64,000 bases of DNA from Niallia sp. FSL W8-0635 (GCF_038007965.1 NZ_JBBOYD010000001.1:536501-600500); one strand, 5' to 3'; counted from the stretch's first letter, positions 27,658 through 37,684 are shown. The notes: generated from the letters alone by a model not told the origin. Numbers and translations: made by a program.

Positions 27658-28956
27658 CTATTTTTTTAGCTTAGTCCATGTATCATCTAATGCTTTCATT
27701 GTTTCCTCACGTGATTTTTGCTTGCCAACATATGCCTGAAGACTAGCACCGAACTCCTGACCAGCACCATCTGGATATTTCATAAACTGCCATGTATATG
27801 TTTTTCCTTCCTGTGAATACTTTTGAAGCTCTGCTCCTAATGGTCCAATATCCTCAGCCGTTGCTGTTATTGTTTTAAAAGCAGGGACATATTTGAAATC
27901 CTTCACAATTGACTCTTTTGCAAAATCGGAAGTAACCATCCAGTTTAAGAAATCTAATGCAGCTTCTTTGTCTTTTTCAGGAGCATCTTTATGAACGACC
28001 CAGTTTGTAGGTACATCAACCATTAGTTTATCTGATTTAGCTTCATCGTCACTTAATGGCATTGGAATAAAGCCTATCTCCATATTAGGAGTAATTTTAT
28101 CGATCATTGGTTGAACCCAGTTACCCTGTTGAATCATTGCTGTTTCACCAGTTGCAAATAATGTAACTTGTGTATTATAGTCAGTTGTTAGTGAGTTTTT
28201 ATTTCCGTACTTAATGGTTAAATCAAGTAAATCAAAATACTTATCAAAGTACTCATTGCCTTCGATTTTAGCAGTTCCGTCGTTTAGCCCTTTAATAAAG
28301 GCATCTGCATCATCTTGGTATGCAAATGGTACATTTAGTCCATGGTTAGCTAATACCCACCATTCCCCATAACCTATGGAAAAAGGAGTAATGCCAGCAG
28401 CCTTTAATTTTTCAGCAGCAGCTTCCAATTCTGAAAACGTTGTTGGTAATTCTGTAATTCCTGCTTTTTCAAATAACAACTTATTATAGGCAAATCCATA
28501 TCCTTCAAGGTTTACAGGCTGCCCGTAAATTTTACCATCCACTGTCATTGGAACTAAGGCACTTTCATAAGCGTCTTTAATCCATGGTTGGTCCGATAGA
28601 TCCTCTAATTTATCTATCCACGTTAAGGCTTCTTGGTATCCGCCATTTCCAAAAATATCAGGGGCTGTATTAGAGGCGAATTTAGCTTTCAAGGCTGCTG
28701 TTCCATCTGCTCCACCGCCGACTGTTTCAATGTTAAAGGTTACATCTGGATGTTCTTTTGAATATTGGTCTGTTAATGCTTTTAATTGGTCTGCTATCTC
28801 TACTTTACCATTAAATAAGTCAACGACTACCTTATCACCTTTGCTTGAATCGTTATTACTTGATGCTCCCTCATTCGAACAGGCGCTTGAGAAAAGAAGG
28901 GAAGCAGATAAAATACCAGTTAATAAGGAATATTTTTTCATTTTGTTAAACTTCAT
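27658..28956 (-). CDS. Sugar ABC transporter substrate-binding lipoprotein (family 1, MsmE-like)
   Basis: 432 residues. A lipoprotein signal with a lipobox ending SSAC at about residue 26 anchors it outside. The fold is that of extracellular binding-protein family 1: a GKVEIADQLKAL start, the PDIFGNGGYQEALTWIDKLEDLS region and GETAMIQQGNWVQP near residue 275. AGGAGGAAATCAA precedes the ATG. It is the last gene of a permease-permease-binding protein operon, which is an unusual order because the binding protein is more often first. The sugar is not evident from the sequence. Confidence 0.9.
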   Translation of the reverse strand: MKFNKMKKYSLLTGILSASLLFSSACSNEGASSNNDSSKGDKVVVDLFNGKVEIADQLKALTDQYSKEHPDVTFNIETVGGGADGTAALKAKFASNTAPDIFGNGGYQEALTWIDKLEDLSDQPWIKDAYESALVPMTVDGKIYGQPVNLEGYGFAYNKLLFEKAGITELPTTFSELEAAAEKLKAAGITPFSIGYGEWWVLANHGLNVPFAYQDDADAFIKGLNDGTAKIEGNEYFDKYFDLLDLTIKYGNKNSLTTDYNTQVTLFATGETAMIQQGNWVQPMIDKITPNMEIGFIPMPLSDDEAKSDKLMVDVPTNWVVHKDAPEKDKEAALDFLNWMVTSDFAKESIVKDFKYVPAFKTITATAEDIGPLGAELQKYSQEGKTYTWQFMKYPDGAGQEFGASLQAYVGKQKSREETMKALDDTWTKLKK

Positions 28957-29031
28957 TTGATTTCCTCCTATTTATAGAAAATATCTTATTTATATGGAAG
29001 AGGTATTAAACAAATATATCCTCTTTGCTCC

Positions 29032-29859
29032 TTATTTAATAGACCCGCTAGTAATTCCTTGTATAATGTGTTTTTGCATGGAAAAGAAGAAAATCAATAA
29101 CGGGATGATTCCTATCATAAGTGCTGCTAATGCAAGATCCCATTGCTTTGTGTACTGACCAAAGAAGAAGAAAGTAGCTAGTGGAATGGTCCGTAATTCT
29201 GGATTTTGTAAGACTAAAGATGGTAATAAGTAGTCGTTCCATATCCATAGACTATTTAAAATAATAATAGTGACTGTAATTGGTTTTAGTAATGGAAAAA
29301 CAATTCTCCAAAATACGCCGAACCGGGAACACCCATCCATAATAGCAGCTTCTTCTAATTCCACTGGAATCCCTTTAATAAAACCATGGTATAAGAAGAT
29401 TGTCATTCCCGATCCAAAACCTAGATACATGAAAACTAGTCCCCAAATACTGTTAAGTAAGTTCAAGTTAGAGGCTGTTTTAATAAGTGGTATCATAATA
29501 GATTGGAACGGGATAATCATCGCAGCAACAAATGCCATAAAGATAATATTGCTTATTTTTTTCTTTGTTCGAACTAACATATAAGCTGCCATGGAGCAAA
29601 ATACGACTAAGACGATATTGCTTGCTATGGTAACAATAAGAGAATTACTAAATACCTTTAGAAAGTTTAGCTTTTCAAAAGCATTAATATAATTTTCAAA
29701 TTGAAGGGAGCTTGGCAAAGCAGATGTATTAGTCAAGATTTCAGAAAATGACTTTAGTGAATTGGAAATCACATAATAAAAGGGAATCAAAAATAACAAG
29801 CCTAGTATAATACCGAATAGTTCCATCAGAAAGGTTTTGCTCGTATATTTATTCTCCAT
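29032..29859 (-). CDS. Sugar ABC transporter permease (MsmG/MalG-like)
   Basis: 275 residues with six hydrophobic segments. The EAA loop reads ELEEAAIMDGCSRFGVFWRIVFPLLKP, the contact site for the ATPase. The start ATG overlaps the upstream permease stop as TGATG, and AGAGGTGG lies upstream. It pairs with the following permease gene (29859..30824) to form the membrane channel of a carbohydrate importer. Confidence 0.9.
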   Translation of the reverse strand: MENKYTSKTFLMELFGIILGLLFLIPFYYVISNSLKSFSEILTNTSALPSSLQFENYINAFEKLNFLKVFSNSLIVTIASNIVLVVFCSMAAYMLVRTKKKISNIIFMAFVAAMIIPFQSIMIPLIKTASNLNLLNSIWGLVFMYLGFGSGMTIFLYHGFIKGIPVELEEAAIMDGCSRFGVFWRIVFPLLKPITVTIIILNSLWIWNDYLLPSLVLQNPELRTIPLATFFFFGQYTKQWDLALAALMIGIIPLLIFFFSMQKHIIQGITSGSIK

Positions 29860-30824
29860 CAAGATTCCACCTCTTTTTTCTTTGTAATCGTGACTTGCAA
29901 AATGGAGATTGCTGCTACGACGATAAAGAAGATAAGTGCTTTTGCTTCACCGATTCCATAGCGATTATTTACAAAGGCTTCAGTATAAATGTTAAGCGCT
30001 AACATTTCTGTGGATTTAAATGGTCCGCCATTTGTTAATGAAAGGTTTGCATCAAATATTTTGAAAGAGGATGCAGTTGTTAAAAATAAACAGATAGTAA
30101 CAGCTGGAGCAACTAACGGGATTTTAATGCTCCGCAAAATCTGGAAGCGATTTGCTCCATCTATTTTTGCTGCTTCCATTAGTTCCTTCGGTATATTTTG
30201 TAAAGCTGCAATATAAATAAGCATAATGTATCCTGCACCTTGCCATACGCTGACGATTACGATTCCCCAAAAGGCAGTATTTTGATCGCCAAGCCAAGCC
30301 AGTTCAAAGAGCGGGATTCCTGTGAGCTCTCCAATAGAAGCAAAGCCTCTAATAAAGATAAATTGCCAAATGAAACCGAGTAATAATCCGCCAAGTAGAT
30401 TAGGCATAAAGAATACGGTACGTAATAGATTACTAGATTTTAGCTTTTGGGTTACGAGCAAAGCTAGACCGAAGCCGATGGTGTTTGTCAATATAATTGC
30501 TACAACGGTATACATAGTGGTTAGTTTGAAAGATTGTAGAAACTGTTTATCTTCTGTGAATATATACTGGAAGTTTTCAAATCCTACCCACTTCATTTCC
30601 CCAGTAATTCCGTTCCAGTCTGTAAAGGAATAATAGATGCCAGAAAAAAATGGGACAAGAATAACGATTGTAAACGCGATAAAGACTGGACCTACAAATA
30701 AAGAAAATAATCCAACTTCCTTCCAGTTTCTTTTCTGTTTTGTAGAGAGTGATTTCTTTCTACTTACATTTGACTGATGAATAGGGGGAGTTTCTATTTT
30801 TTCTACCTGATTTTGATTATTCAC
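29859..30824 (-). CDS. Sugar ABC transporter permease (MsmF/MalF-like)
   Basis: 321 residues from GTG 30824 (8 nt after AGGAGG; another GTG nine bases upstream is part of that site). A basic N-terminal tail of about 35 residues precedes six membrane helices. The EAA loop is ELMEAAKIDGANRFQILRSIKIPLVAP. It is the first gene of the operon. No ATPase gene is present, so a shared MsmK/MsmX-type ATPase elsewhere is expected (as in B. subtilis). Confidence 0.9.
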   Translation of the reverse strand: MNNQNQVEKIETPPIHQSNVSRKKSLSTKQKRNWKEVGLFSLFVGPVFIAFTIVILVPFFSGIYYSFTDWNGITGEMKWVGFENFQYIFTEDKQFLQSFKLTTMYTVVAIILTNTIGFGLALLVTQKLKSSNLLRTVFFMPNLLGGLLLGFIWQFIFIRGFASIGELTGIPLFELAWLGDQNTAFWGIVIVSVWQGAGYIMLIYIAALQNIPKELMEAAKIDGANRFQILRSIKIPLVAPAVTICLFLTTASSFKIFDANLSLTNGGPFKSTEMLALNIYTEAFVNNRYGIGEAKALIFFIVVAAISILQVTITKKKEVES

Positions 30825-30869
30825 TTTCTGCACCTCCTATATTTAATATATAATGGTTGTATCCTTTTT

Positions 30870-30884
30870 GGTAACCGTTTACAT
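30870..30884 (-). promoter_or_regulatory. Near-consensus CcpA (cre) site upstream of the sugar ABC operon
   Basis: On the minus strand ATGTAAACGGTTACC matches WTGNAANCGNWNNCW at 14 of 15 positions. It lies 46 nt before the permease start, between this operon and the divergent sensor kinase gene. Glucose repression is inferred. Confidence 0.6.
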
Positions 30885-31037
30885 TGACAACTAAGGTGTA
30901 ATATATTGACCATTCCTTATATATTCATTTCTTATAAGTATTTGTTAGAGAGGGGGGGAGAGAAAATTTTAGAATGACATCCTTTAGTTCTGCATACTGG
31001 GAAATAAAAGAAGGTTATTTTAAGTTTCTCGACTTAA

Positions 31038-32873
31038 ATGAAATGGGGCATACGAAAAAAATTAATGGTTTTCTTATTTCTGGCAACGGTTCTTCCTTTT
31101 GGAACGAGTATTATTCTTACTTATTTTCAAACAATCCACAATATAAATAAGGAGTCTGTCACATATAATACGGAGTTAATGAAGAAGGGGAAGGATGAGC
31201 TTACAACTTATCTGGAGGATATAGCTTTATTATCTACAGTATTATATCGGTATACACCGTTTATGAATGTATTAACACAGGGAGTTGGAGAGAATAACAA
31301 AGAGCATATGGAAGAGGTACGCCGTGTATTAGCATACGTATACAATTCCCGTTCTGAAATGGAACAAATGCATTTATACATCAATAAGGGAAGAGATTCT
31401 TTTACAAACTATCACTCTCTAATAAGTGGAAGAGGTAAAAATGATAATATTTATCTTCATCCATATTATAGAAGATTAGAGGAAAGCGAGACGAATTATT
31501 CTCTAATGGAGCCACCGCATACGATCTATAGCTATAACGGATTATCTATTATTCCTAACTCAGAGAAAACAACTGTACTATCCTTTCATAATAAAATTAG
31601 AAATGTACCATCAAACGATATATTAGGCTTTATGTCAATCGATATAAATCTCTCCAAAATAGAAGGAATAGTGAATAGGCTCTACAAAGATACAGAAAGT
31701 CTTTCGATAATCAATGAAAATGGAACGATAATCTACTCCTCTGATAAAAATGGAATAGGGGAAAAAATCCAGGATAAATGGTTTTATGAAATACAAAATA
31801 ATCCACAGCAAAATAAAATAAAATGGGACCGGAAAGATTTTGCCGGGGTAATTTTCTATGAGAAGATTACTGTTCAAGATAATCGTTTGTATATGGTGAA
31901 AACGATTCCTTATGCTAGTCTATACAAAAGTGCAAAGGAAACAGCATTTATGAATACGATGATTGCCATGGTTGCTTTAATTGTTGTATTAATCATAACG
32001 ATGATTATTTCTTTTAAAATTACAGCTCCTATTAAAATTTTAATCGAAAAGATGAAAAAGGTGGAAGAAGGTATCTTTGAAGCGGATTTTGAGATTACAG
32101 GAAATGATGAGATAGGTATGCTTGGTAGGCGTTTTAAATCAATGGTTTTACAAATAAATAGATTAATTGATAAGGAATATAAATTACAGATTGAAAATAA
32201 ATCAGCCCAATTGAAAGTATTACAATCACAGATAAATCCCCATTTTTTATATAATAGCTTTCAGTCAATTGGTACACTTGCTCTAAAAATGAAGGCAGTT
32301 CCTGTCTATTCTTTACTGACTTCCTTATCTGATATGATGCGATACAGTATGGATATGCGAGAAGAAATTGTACCATTCTCTAGAGAAGTAAAACACACTA
32401 AATCATATCTTAGACTGCAGCAACAAAGATTTGAGGAAGTGTTGGAAATAAAGATGGAAATTTCACCAAATACGGAAGCGGTATTTGTACCAAAAATGAT
32501 TCTCCAACCAATTATTGAAAACTGCTTTAAGCATGGATTTAACGATAGGATGGAGGATGCAAAGATATCCATCTGTTCTTATAGAAAGAAGGATCAATTG
32601 GTTTTTATTGTTCAGGATAATGGAAGGGGTATACAGAAAGAAAAATTGCAGATTATCCGCCAAGGATTATATCGAAGAGAAACGATAAAGGAGGGAAAAG
32701 ACCGAGAATCAATTGGTTTAAAGAATATTTACGATCGTTTACAGCTTTATTATGGGGAAGAAGCCAACTTGGTAATTGATAGTGTGGAGAACAAGGAATT
32801 TACTGTTATGATTTGTATTCCAATATCTTTACAAGAGGGAGTGGAAGGAAATGAAGGCACTTATCGTAGATGA
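31038..32873 (+). CDS. YesM-type sensor histidine kinase
   Basis: 611 residues. A first membrane helix (residues ~10-30), a large extracellular region of dCache type (~35-300), a second helix (MNTMIAMVALIVVLIITMII, ~305-324), HAMP, then the His_kinase (PF06580) block with phospho-acceptor H402 in INPHFLYNSFQS. The ATPase domain has IIENCFKHGF, DNGRGI and GLKNIYDRLQLYYG. No good ribosome site is seen before ATG 31038; the internal Met10 would cut the first helix, so I keep the long form. It overlaps the regulator gene by 23 nt and lies divergent from the sugar importer, which it likely senses for. Confidence 0.9.
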   Translation: MKWGIRKKLMVFLFLATVLPFGTSIILTYFQTIHNINKESVTYNTELMKKGKDELTTYLEDIALLSTVLYRYTPFMNVLTQGVGENNKEHMEEVRRVLAYVYNSRSEMEQMHLYINKGRDSFTNYHSLISGRGKNDNIYLHPYYRRLEESETNYSLMEPPHTIYSYNGLSIIPNSEKTTVLSFHNKIRNVPSNDILGFMSIDINLSKIEGIVNRLYKDTESLSIINENGTIIYSSDKNGIGEKIQDKWFYEIQNNPQQNKIKWDRKDFAGVIFYEKITVQDNRLYMVKTIPYASLYKSAKETAFMNTMIAMVALIVVLIITMIISFKITAPIKILIEKMKKVEEGIFEADFEITGNDEIGMLGRRFKSMVLQINRLIDKEYKLQIENKSAQLKVLQSQINPHFLYNSFQSIGTLALKMKAVPVYSLLTSLSDMMRYSMDMREEIVPFSREVKHTKSYLRLQQQRFEEVLEIKMEISPNTEAVFVPKMILQPIIENCFKHGFNDRMEDAKISICSYRKKDQLVFIVQDNGRGIQKEKLQIIRQGLYRRETIKEGKDRESIGLKNIYDRLQLYYGEEANLVIDSVENKEFTVMICIPISLQEGVEGNEGTYRR

Positions 32874-34434
32874 TGAAAAGCATGTTCGAGAAGGAATTAA
32901 GCTTCTTGCCAACTGGGAAGGAAATGGGATTACGGAAATTTATGAAGCTAGTAATGGAGAAGATGCGATTCAAATGATTCAATCTTTACATCCTGAAATT
33001 ATTTTTTCTGATATGAAAATGCCAAAAGTAGATGGAACGCAGCTTTTGCAATGGATGGATGTGCATTATACAGCGGGAAAAACGATTGTAGTTACTGGGT
33101 ATGATGATTATCATTATATGAGAAAAGCGATGCATTATGGAAGCTCTGATTATTTGCTGAAGCCAATTAATCCTGAAATGCTCAATGATACATTAGTGAG
33201 GGTAGTGAAGGAATGGAAACAAGAGGAGAAGGAAAGGAAAAATAAACTAAGTAAAAACCAGCTCATTAATAAAATGAAGCCAGCTTACCGAGATCAAAAA
33301 TTAACGCACATTATAAACAATGATTTAGTAGATAAAAAGGTGTGGGAAGAATTTCATTTAGAGAAGGCACAAATATATACAATTGGACTCTTACAAGTGA
33401 GCAACATAGCCATTGAACAATTCAATGGGGATAAGAACCTTACCCTTTTTACTTTATTAAATATAATAAATGACGAGCTTAGCAAAGATAGTAATGGAAT
33501 TGCCTTTCATTATGTTACAAGTAAAGGCGAAATCATACTTCTTTTAAAAAGTAGAAGAGAAGAATCGACTTATATCATTAAAAAGATACATACTACTATA
33601 CAAAAGCTAATAGGATTGAGCTGTACAATTGCAGTCGGTAAAGAAGTAGACTCTGTTACACAATTGAATCTTTCGTATCAACACGCTAAGTCTATTATGA
33701 TGAATAGGAATGTTTTGAGAAATCACAAAGAAAAAATTATTATGGAAAACGGCGAAAAAGAATTTAAAAGCTTAATGGCTTATACTAGTTCTATTAAACT
33801 TGCCATTCAAACAGGTGAATTAGAACCATTTCGTTCGCTTATTGGACAAATTCAAAAAGATATAATCAGTAAACAGCAATTATCCTTCAGGCAGCTTTTG
33901 CATTTTGAAAATGAATATCAAATGATAAGTTCTAGATGGCATAAGGAGTTTAACCTACCATTTAGCATGCCGACCAATTTAGAGGAACGGATATATCCAT
34001 TTATTGATAAAGAGGATATATTTCAGTTAGAAGCATACAAAGACAGGAAGAAAAGAGAGATTGCTTTATTTCTTAGAAGAATCAAAAGGCAGAATACAAG
34101 AAAGTCTAGAAATGTAATTCATGAAATTGAAAAGTATGTAACAGCTAACTATCATCGAGAGATTAAACTTCAGGAAATATCGGAGCATTTCTACATAAGC
34201 AGAGAATATATATCGAGGAAATTCAAACAAGAATATCAAATAAATATTTCGGAGTATTTAGTAGCTATACGAATAAAAAAAGCACAAGAATTACTAAGAA
34301 GTAGTAATCTTAAAGTATATGATATTGCCAATATGATTGGTTATCAAGACGATAAATATTTTCGCAAAGTATTTAAAAAAATAGTAGGCGTTTCACCAAA
34401 TGAATTTCGTGAAATGAAAATAGAAAGGGAGTGA
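32851..34434 (+). CDS. YesN-type response regulator with AraC-type HTH
   Basis: 527 residues. The receiver domain (1-120) has the acid pocket DD at 7-8, phospho-acceptor D54 (FSDMKMP) and K104 (LLKPIN). A variable middle region of about 300 residues follows. The C-terminal two AraC helix-turn-helices run ~430-525 (EISEHFYISREYISRKFKQEY; VYDIANMIGYQDDKYFRKVFKK). GGAAGG precedes the ATG. It is co-translated with the sensor kinase. The likely target is the divergent carbohydrate ABC operon (inference from context, as in other YesMN/LplR-like systems). Confidence 0.92.
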   Translation: MKALIVDDEKHVREGIKLLANWEGNGITEIYEASNGEDAIQMIQSLHPEIIFSDMKMPKVDGTQLLQWMDVHYTAGKTIVVTGYDDYHYMRKAMHYGSSDYLLKPINPEMLNDTLVRVVKEWKQEEKERKNKLSKNQLINKMKPAYRDQKLTHIINNDLVDKKVWEEFHLEKAQIYTIGLLQVSNIAIEQFNGDKNLTLFTLLNIINDELSKDSNGIAFHYVTSKGEIILLLKSRREESTYIIKKIHTTIQKLIGLSCTIAVGKEVDSVTQLNLSYQHAKSIMMNRNVLRNHKEKIIMENGEKEFKSLMAYTSSIKLAIQTGELEPFRSLIGQIQKDIISKQQLSFRQLLHFENEYQMISSRWHKEFNLPFSMPTNLEERIYPFIDKEDIFQLEAYKDRKKREIALFLRRIKRQNTRKSRNVIHEIEKYVTANYHREIKLQEISEHFYISREYISRKFKQEYQINISEYLVAIRIKKAQELLRSSNLKVYDIANMIGYQDDKYFRKVFKKIVGVSPNEFREMKIERE

Positions 34435-34487
34435 ATTCTTTCATTTCCTTTCTTCCAGAAAATAGGGATAGTGAAAAGGTGTGTACA

Positions 34488-35078
34488 TTGAACTACGATA
34501 AATTACTACATATTAAAACCGAAGAAATTCAATTAGGATTCAATAAGTCATACCATTATCATCGGTATGAACCAACTCCATATGAGCATCTAGAACAGCT
34601 GTTTCAAGAATTTCCTCTTCATGAGACAGACCATGTAGTTGATTTTGGATGTGGTAAAGGACGATTAAACTTTTTCATTCATTATTTATTTCAGTCTTCA
34701 GTAACTGGAATTGAAATGAATGAAGAATTCTATCAGGATGCATTAGTTAATTTAGAACAATACACGAAACGAAGGAAGCGACAGAAAGAAAAGATACATT
34801 TTTATCTTGGGACAGCAGAAGCTTATTCGATTAAAAAAGAAGAAAATTACTTCTATTTTTTTAACCCTTTTTCCATTCAAATCTTTCAAAAGATTATCCG
34901 TAATATTATGTATTCTTTGGAGAAGGATAATCGTGAAGTGAAGCTTATCCTATATTTCCCTTCCGATGAATACCGATTTTTTATGGATGATCATCCCTCT
35001 TTTTCAAAAGTAGGAGAAGTACAAGTAGGAAAAAATAGGGAGAAGGACCAATTCATTATTTATAAATCTGTTTATTAA
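34488..35078 (+). CDS. Class I SAM-dependent methyltransferase
   Basis: 196 residues from TTG 34488, which follows AAAAGGTG with 6 nt. A GTG at 34431 overlaps the regulator stop and is possible, but its ribosome site touches it. The SAM-binding motif VVDFGCGKGRLNFFIHYLF and the acidic GIEMNEEF strand are clear; the FFNPF motif replaces the usual N/DPPY. Similar proteins beginning MNYDKLLHIKTE occur across Bacillus. The substrate is unknown. It is placed right after the two-component genes, perhaps only by read-through. Confidence 0.78.
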   Translation: MNYDKLLHIKTEEIQLGFNKSYHYHRYEPTPYEHLEQLFQEFPLHETDHVVDFGCGKGRLNFFIHYLFQSSVTGIEMNEEFYQDALVNLEQYTKRRKRQKEKIHFYLGTAEAYSIKKEENYFYFFNPFSIQIFQKIIRNIMYSLEKDNREVKLILYFPSDEYRFFMDDHPSFSKVGEVQVGKNREKDQFIIYKSVY

Positions 35079-35327
35079 TACCGATAAGTTGAAGAGAGAA
35101 GAAAAGGAACGAATGATGGTTCATCATACTTGATTGATATGGGAAATAATACCGCCAATCAATATATTGTCTAAAGTTGATTTATCCTATATATTCAAAT
35201 GTATAAGTAAAAAGACTTAGGATAAAAGTTGTTTTAAAATTGTAAAATACGTAAATGGGAATAGCACCTGAAATAAAAGAATATCCCTCATAGACGTATT
35301 TATAGAGGGGAAATTATTATTTTTACA

Positions 35328-37373
35328 TTGCCTAGCGTTGATCAAGTAACTTATTTACATGTTGAATATTCGGTACCTATTATTGTGTTATCAGTCTTTA
35401 TTGCATGTTTAGCTTCGTATACGTCCCTTTCCATGAATGAACGTATCGTTTATAATAGTTTTTTCCATCGATACATATGGTTAGGGTTAGCGTCCATTAC
35501 AATGGGATTCGGAATTTGGTCTATGCATTTTATTGGGATGAGTGCAGCGATGCTCCCAGTAGACATGAGCTTCAATGTTCCATTAACAATTCTTTCGGTA
35601 GTACCAGCTATCTTAGCTACATTTGTAGCTTTCAGCCTATCAAGTACGGCCAATAATTCTAGTAAGTTGATAGTATTTGCTGGGATATTTATGGGACTTG
35701 GAATAAGTAGTATGCACTATATTGGAATGAGGGCAATGATTTCAGAGGCAAATTATGCTTATCATTTCGGTTATTTTATTTTATCCGTTTTAATCGCTAT
35801 TATAGCTTCCTTTATATCTCTGTTTATTTTCTTGAAGCTCCAACGATATATGAGTAACTTTATTGTGAAAAGTATAACCTCATTATTGATGGGGGTTACG
35901 ATATCTAGTATGCACTATACAGGAATGTTTGCTATCCGCTACTATGTGGATGAGGAAATGGAGCTTGTTCATGCACATGCACACCATGTTAGCATAAAAG
36001 CAATAATTCTAGGTGTCACAATCGGTATCTTTATTGTTTTATTATTTTCTATTTTGTCTGGCCTATTGGATCGCTATGTAGAGTATCGTTTAAATTATTT
36101 TGACGCATTAACGAAGCGTCCAAACCGAAGACAGTTCGAAAGGTTGATTGAATCATCTACCTATAATAGTGGTCTGGCAATACTTCATATTCATGATTTA
36201 AATAAATGGAATGGTAAGTACGGTTATTACTTTGGAGATAAAATTATTTGTTATATTGAAGAATTATGTGCAAAGTTAATACCCCACAATGTGAAATTTT
36301 TCCGATTAGAAGGAAATCGATTTGCATTCTTTAGTATGAGTAATGAGGACTTGGAAAAATTAATTATAGAATTGAATCATTTAACAACTATTTTATCAAG
36401 TCCGGTGACCATTGATGATCAAACCATCAAAGTAGAGACAGCTATCGCGTTAGCTGTTAATGAGAAAAAAATGACTTCCAAGCAGTTATATGAAAATGCT
36501 GTCGCTGTTTTAACTCATTATTCTATTCGCTTTGATAATGAAATTATAACGTATGATTCAGAGAAACATAAACAAACATTTGCTAATCATCTTGTAAATG
36601 AGATAGAGGATGCACTTTTAGAAAAGCATTTATACTTAGTTTATCAGCCTAAAGTATTTCTTAAGTCAAGAAGAGTAGCAGGTTTAGAAGCTTTGTTAAG
36701 ATGGAATCACCCTTTATATGGAGAGTTGTCACCAAGTGTGTTTATCCCCATTTTAGAAGCATCTGATAAAATGTTTGATGTCACAGACTGGATTATTGAA
36801 GAGGTGTCCAAGCAGATAGCTATATGGCAGCAGGAAGATAGAAATCTACCTGTAGCTATCAATATCCCTGGTTCCTATGTGACTTCACCAAGACTTATGG
36901 GAAGCTTAATAAACAATGTAGAGAAATACAAGATAAGCCCTCTATTAATAGAGCTAGAAATTACGGAAACAAGTGCAGTTGATAATATTGAAGGTGCGAT
37001 TCAATCGGTTCAGGCTTTCAGAAATGTTGGCTTTACTGTTACACTCGATGATTTTGGAACAGGGGTTTCTTCCTTGTCTTATTTGAAAAGAATTCCAGTT
37101 AACACCTTGAAAATAGATAAATCCTTTATTGATGGTGTTCCGGAATCACAAAAAGATGGAGAAATTATTAAAGCAATCATTGCTCTCGGAAGTTCCTTGC
37201 ATTTGAGCATTGTAATAGAAGGGGTAGAAAGAGAAGAACAGGTTGAATATTTATCTTCCATAAATGAATTGCCAATTATACAAGGGTATTATTATGCAAA
37301 GCCAATGAATATCTATGTGTTGGAAGAGTGGCTTTACAAGTTTCAAAATGGAGAAATAGTAATCAAGCATTAA
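35328..37373 (+). CDS. MHYT membrane sensor with degenerate GGDEF and intact EAL domain
   Basis: 681 residues. The N-terminal seven-helix MHYT domain has three MHYT-type repeats (SMHFIGM, SMHYIGM, SMHYTGM). A GGDEF domain follows, but the active-site motif reads EGNRF (residues 328-332), so cyclase activity is unlikely. The EAL domain has EALLRW at 454-459, the QPK motif upstream, DDFGTG at 574-579 and KIDKSF, so c-di-GMP phosphodiesterase activity is plausible. B. subtilis YkoW is built similarly. The start is TTG 35328; an in-frame ATT a few codons upstream lies closer to the GAGGGGA site, so the exact start is uncertain. Confidence 0.88.
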   Translation: MPSVDQVTYLHVEYSVPIIVLSVFIACLASYTSLSMNERIVYNSFFHRYIWLGLASITMGFGIWSMHFIGMSAAMLPVDMSFNVPLTILSVVPAILATFVAFSLSSTANNSSKLIVFAGIFMGLGISSMHYIGMRAMISEANYAYHFGYFILSVLIAIIASFISLFIFLKLQRYMSNFIVKSITSLLMGVTISSMHYTGMFAIRYYVDEEMELVHAHAHHVSIKAIILGVTIGIFIVLLFSILSGLLDRYVEYRLNYFDALTKRPNRRQFERLIESSTYNSGLAILHIHDLNKWNGKYGYYFGDKIICYIEELCAKLIPHNVKFFRLEGNRFAFFSMSNEDLEKLIIELNHLTTILSSPVTIDDQTIKVETAIALAVNEKKMTSKQLYENAVAVLTHYSIRFDNEIITYDSEKHKQTFANHLVNEIEDALLEKHLYLVYQPKVFLKSRRVAGLEALLRWNHPLYGELSPSVFIPILEASDKMFDVTDWIIEEVSKQIAIWQQEDRNLPVAINIPGSYVTSPRLMGSLINNVEKYKISPLLIELEITETSAVDNIEGAIQSVQAFRNVGFTVTLDDFGTGVSSLSYLKRIPVNTLKIDKSFIDGVPESQKDGEIIKAIIALGSSLHLSIVIEGVEREEQVEYLSSINELPIIQGYYYAKPMNIYVLEEWLYKFQNGEIVIKH

Positions 37374-37380
37374 AATAATC

Positions 37381-37427
37381 AAGATCATCCTTATCGATTT
37401 AAAAAGAAAGGATGATCTTTCTTTTTG
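37381..37427 (+). terminator. Terminator of the MHYT-EAL gene
   Basis: A 12-bp perfect stem, AAGATCATCCTT / AAGGATGATCTT, then TCTTTTT. Confidence 0.85.
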
Positions 37428-37489
37428 TAAAAAAGTCTGTATAAATATAAGGGGGATTTATAGCGAAGAAATTTCACTAGGAATGAATG

Positions 37490-37684
37490 CTATTCTGCGT
37501 AAAGTTTAATATCCTTAGCGAATACTCCTGTATTCTCATTATCACAGGATTTTTTTTCTAATGTGATAGAGGTTGAACGTGGAGTATCTACTTTTCTAGT
37601 TTTAGTGAAGAAAGACTGATAAAATATGAAAGAGAAACAACAAAAGATCATTACTAAAAATAGGCTGTTTAGTACGAAACTCAT
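37490..37684 (-). CDS. Small single-span membrane protein
   Basis: 64 residues. An excellent AAAGGAGG site lies 9 nt before the ATG, which is the main evidence that it is real. The N-terminal ~24 residues are a membrane helix (FVLNSLFLVMIFCCFSFIFY), the rest is polar with lysines and threonines. I do not recognise the family. It is convergent with the MHYT-EAL gene and divergent from the small HTH gene at 37819. Confidence 0.65.
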   Translation of the reverse strand: MSFVLNSLFLVMIFCCFSFIFYQSFFTKTRKVDTPRSTSITLEKKSCDNENTGVFAKDIKLYAE

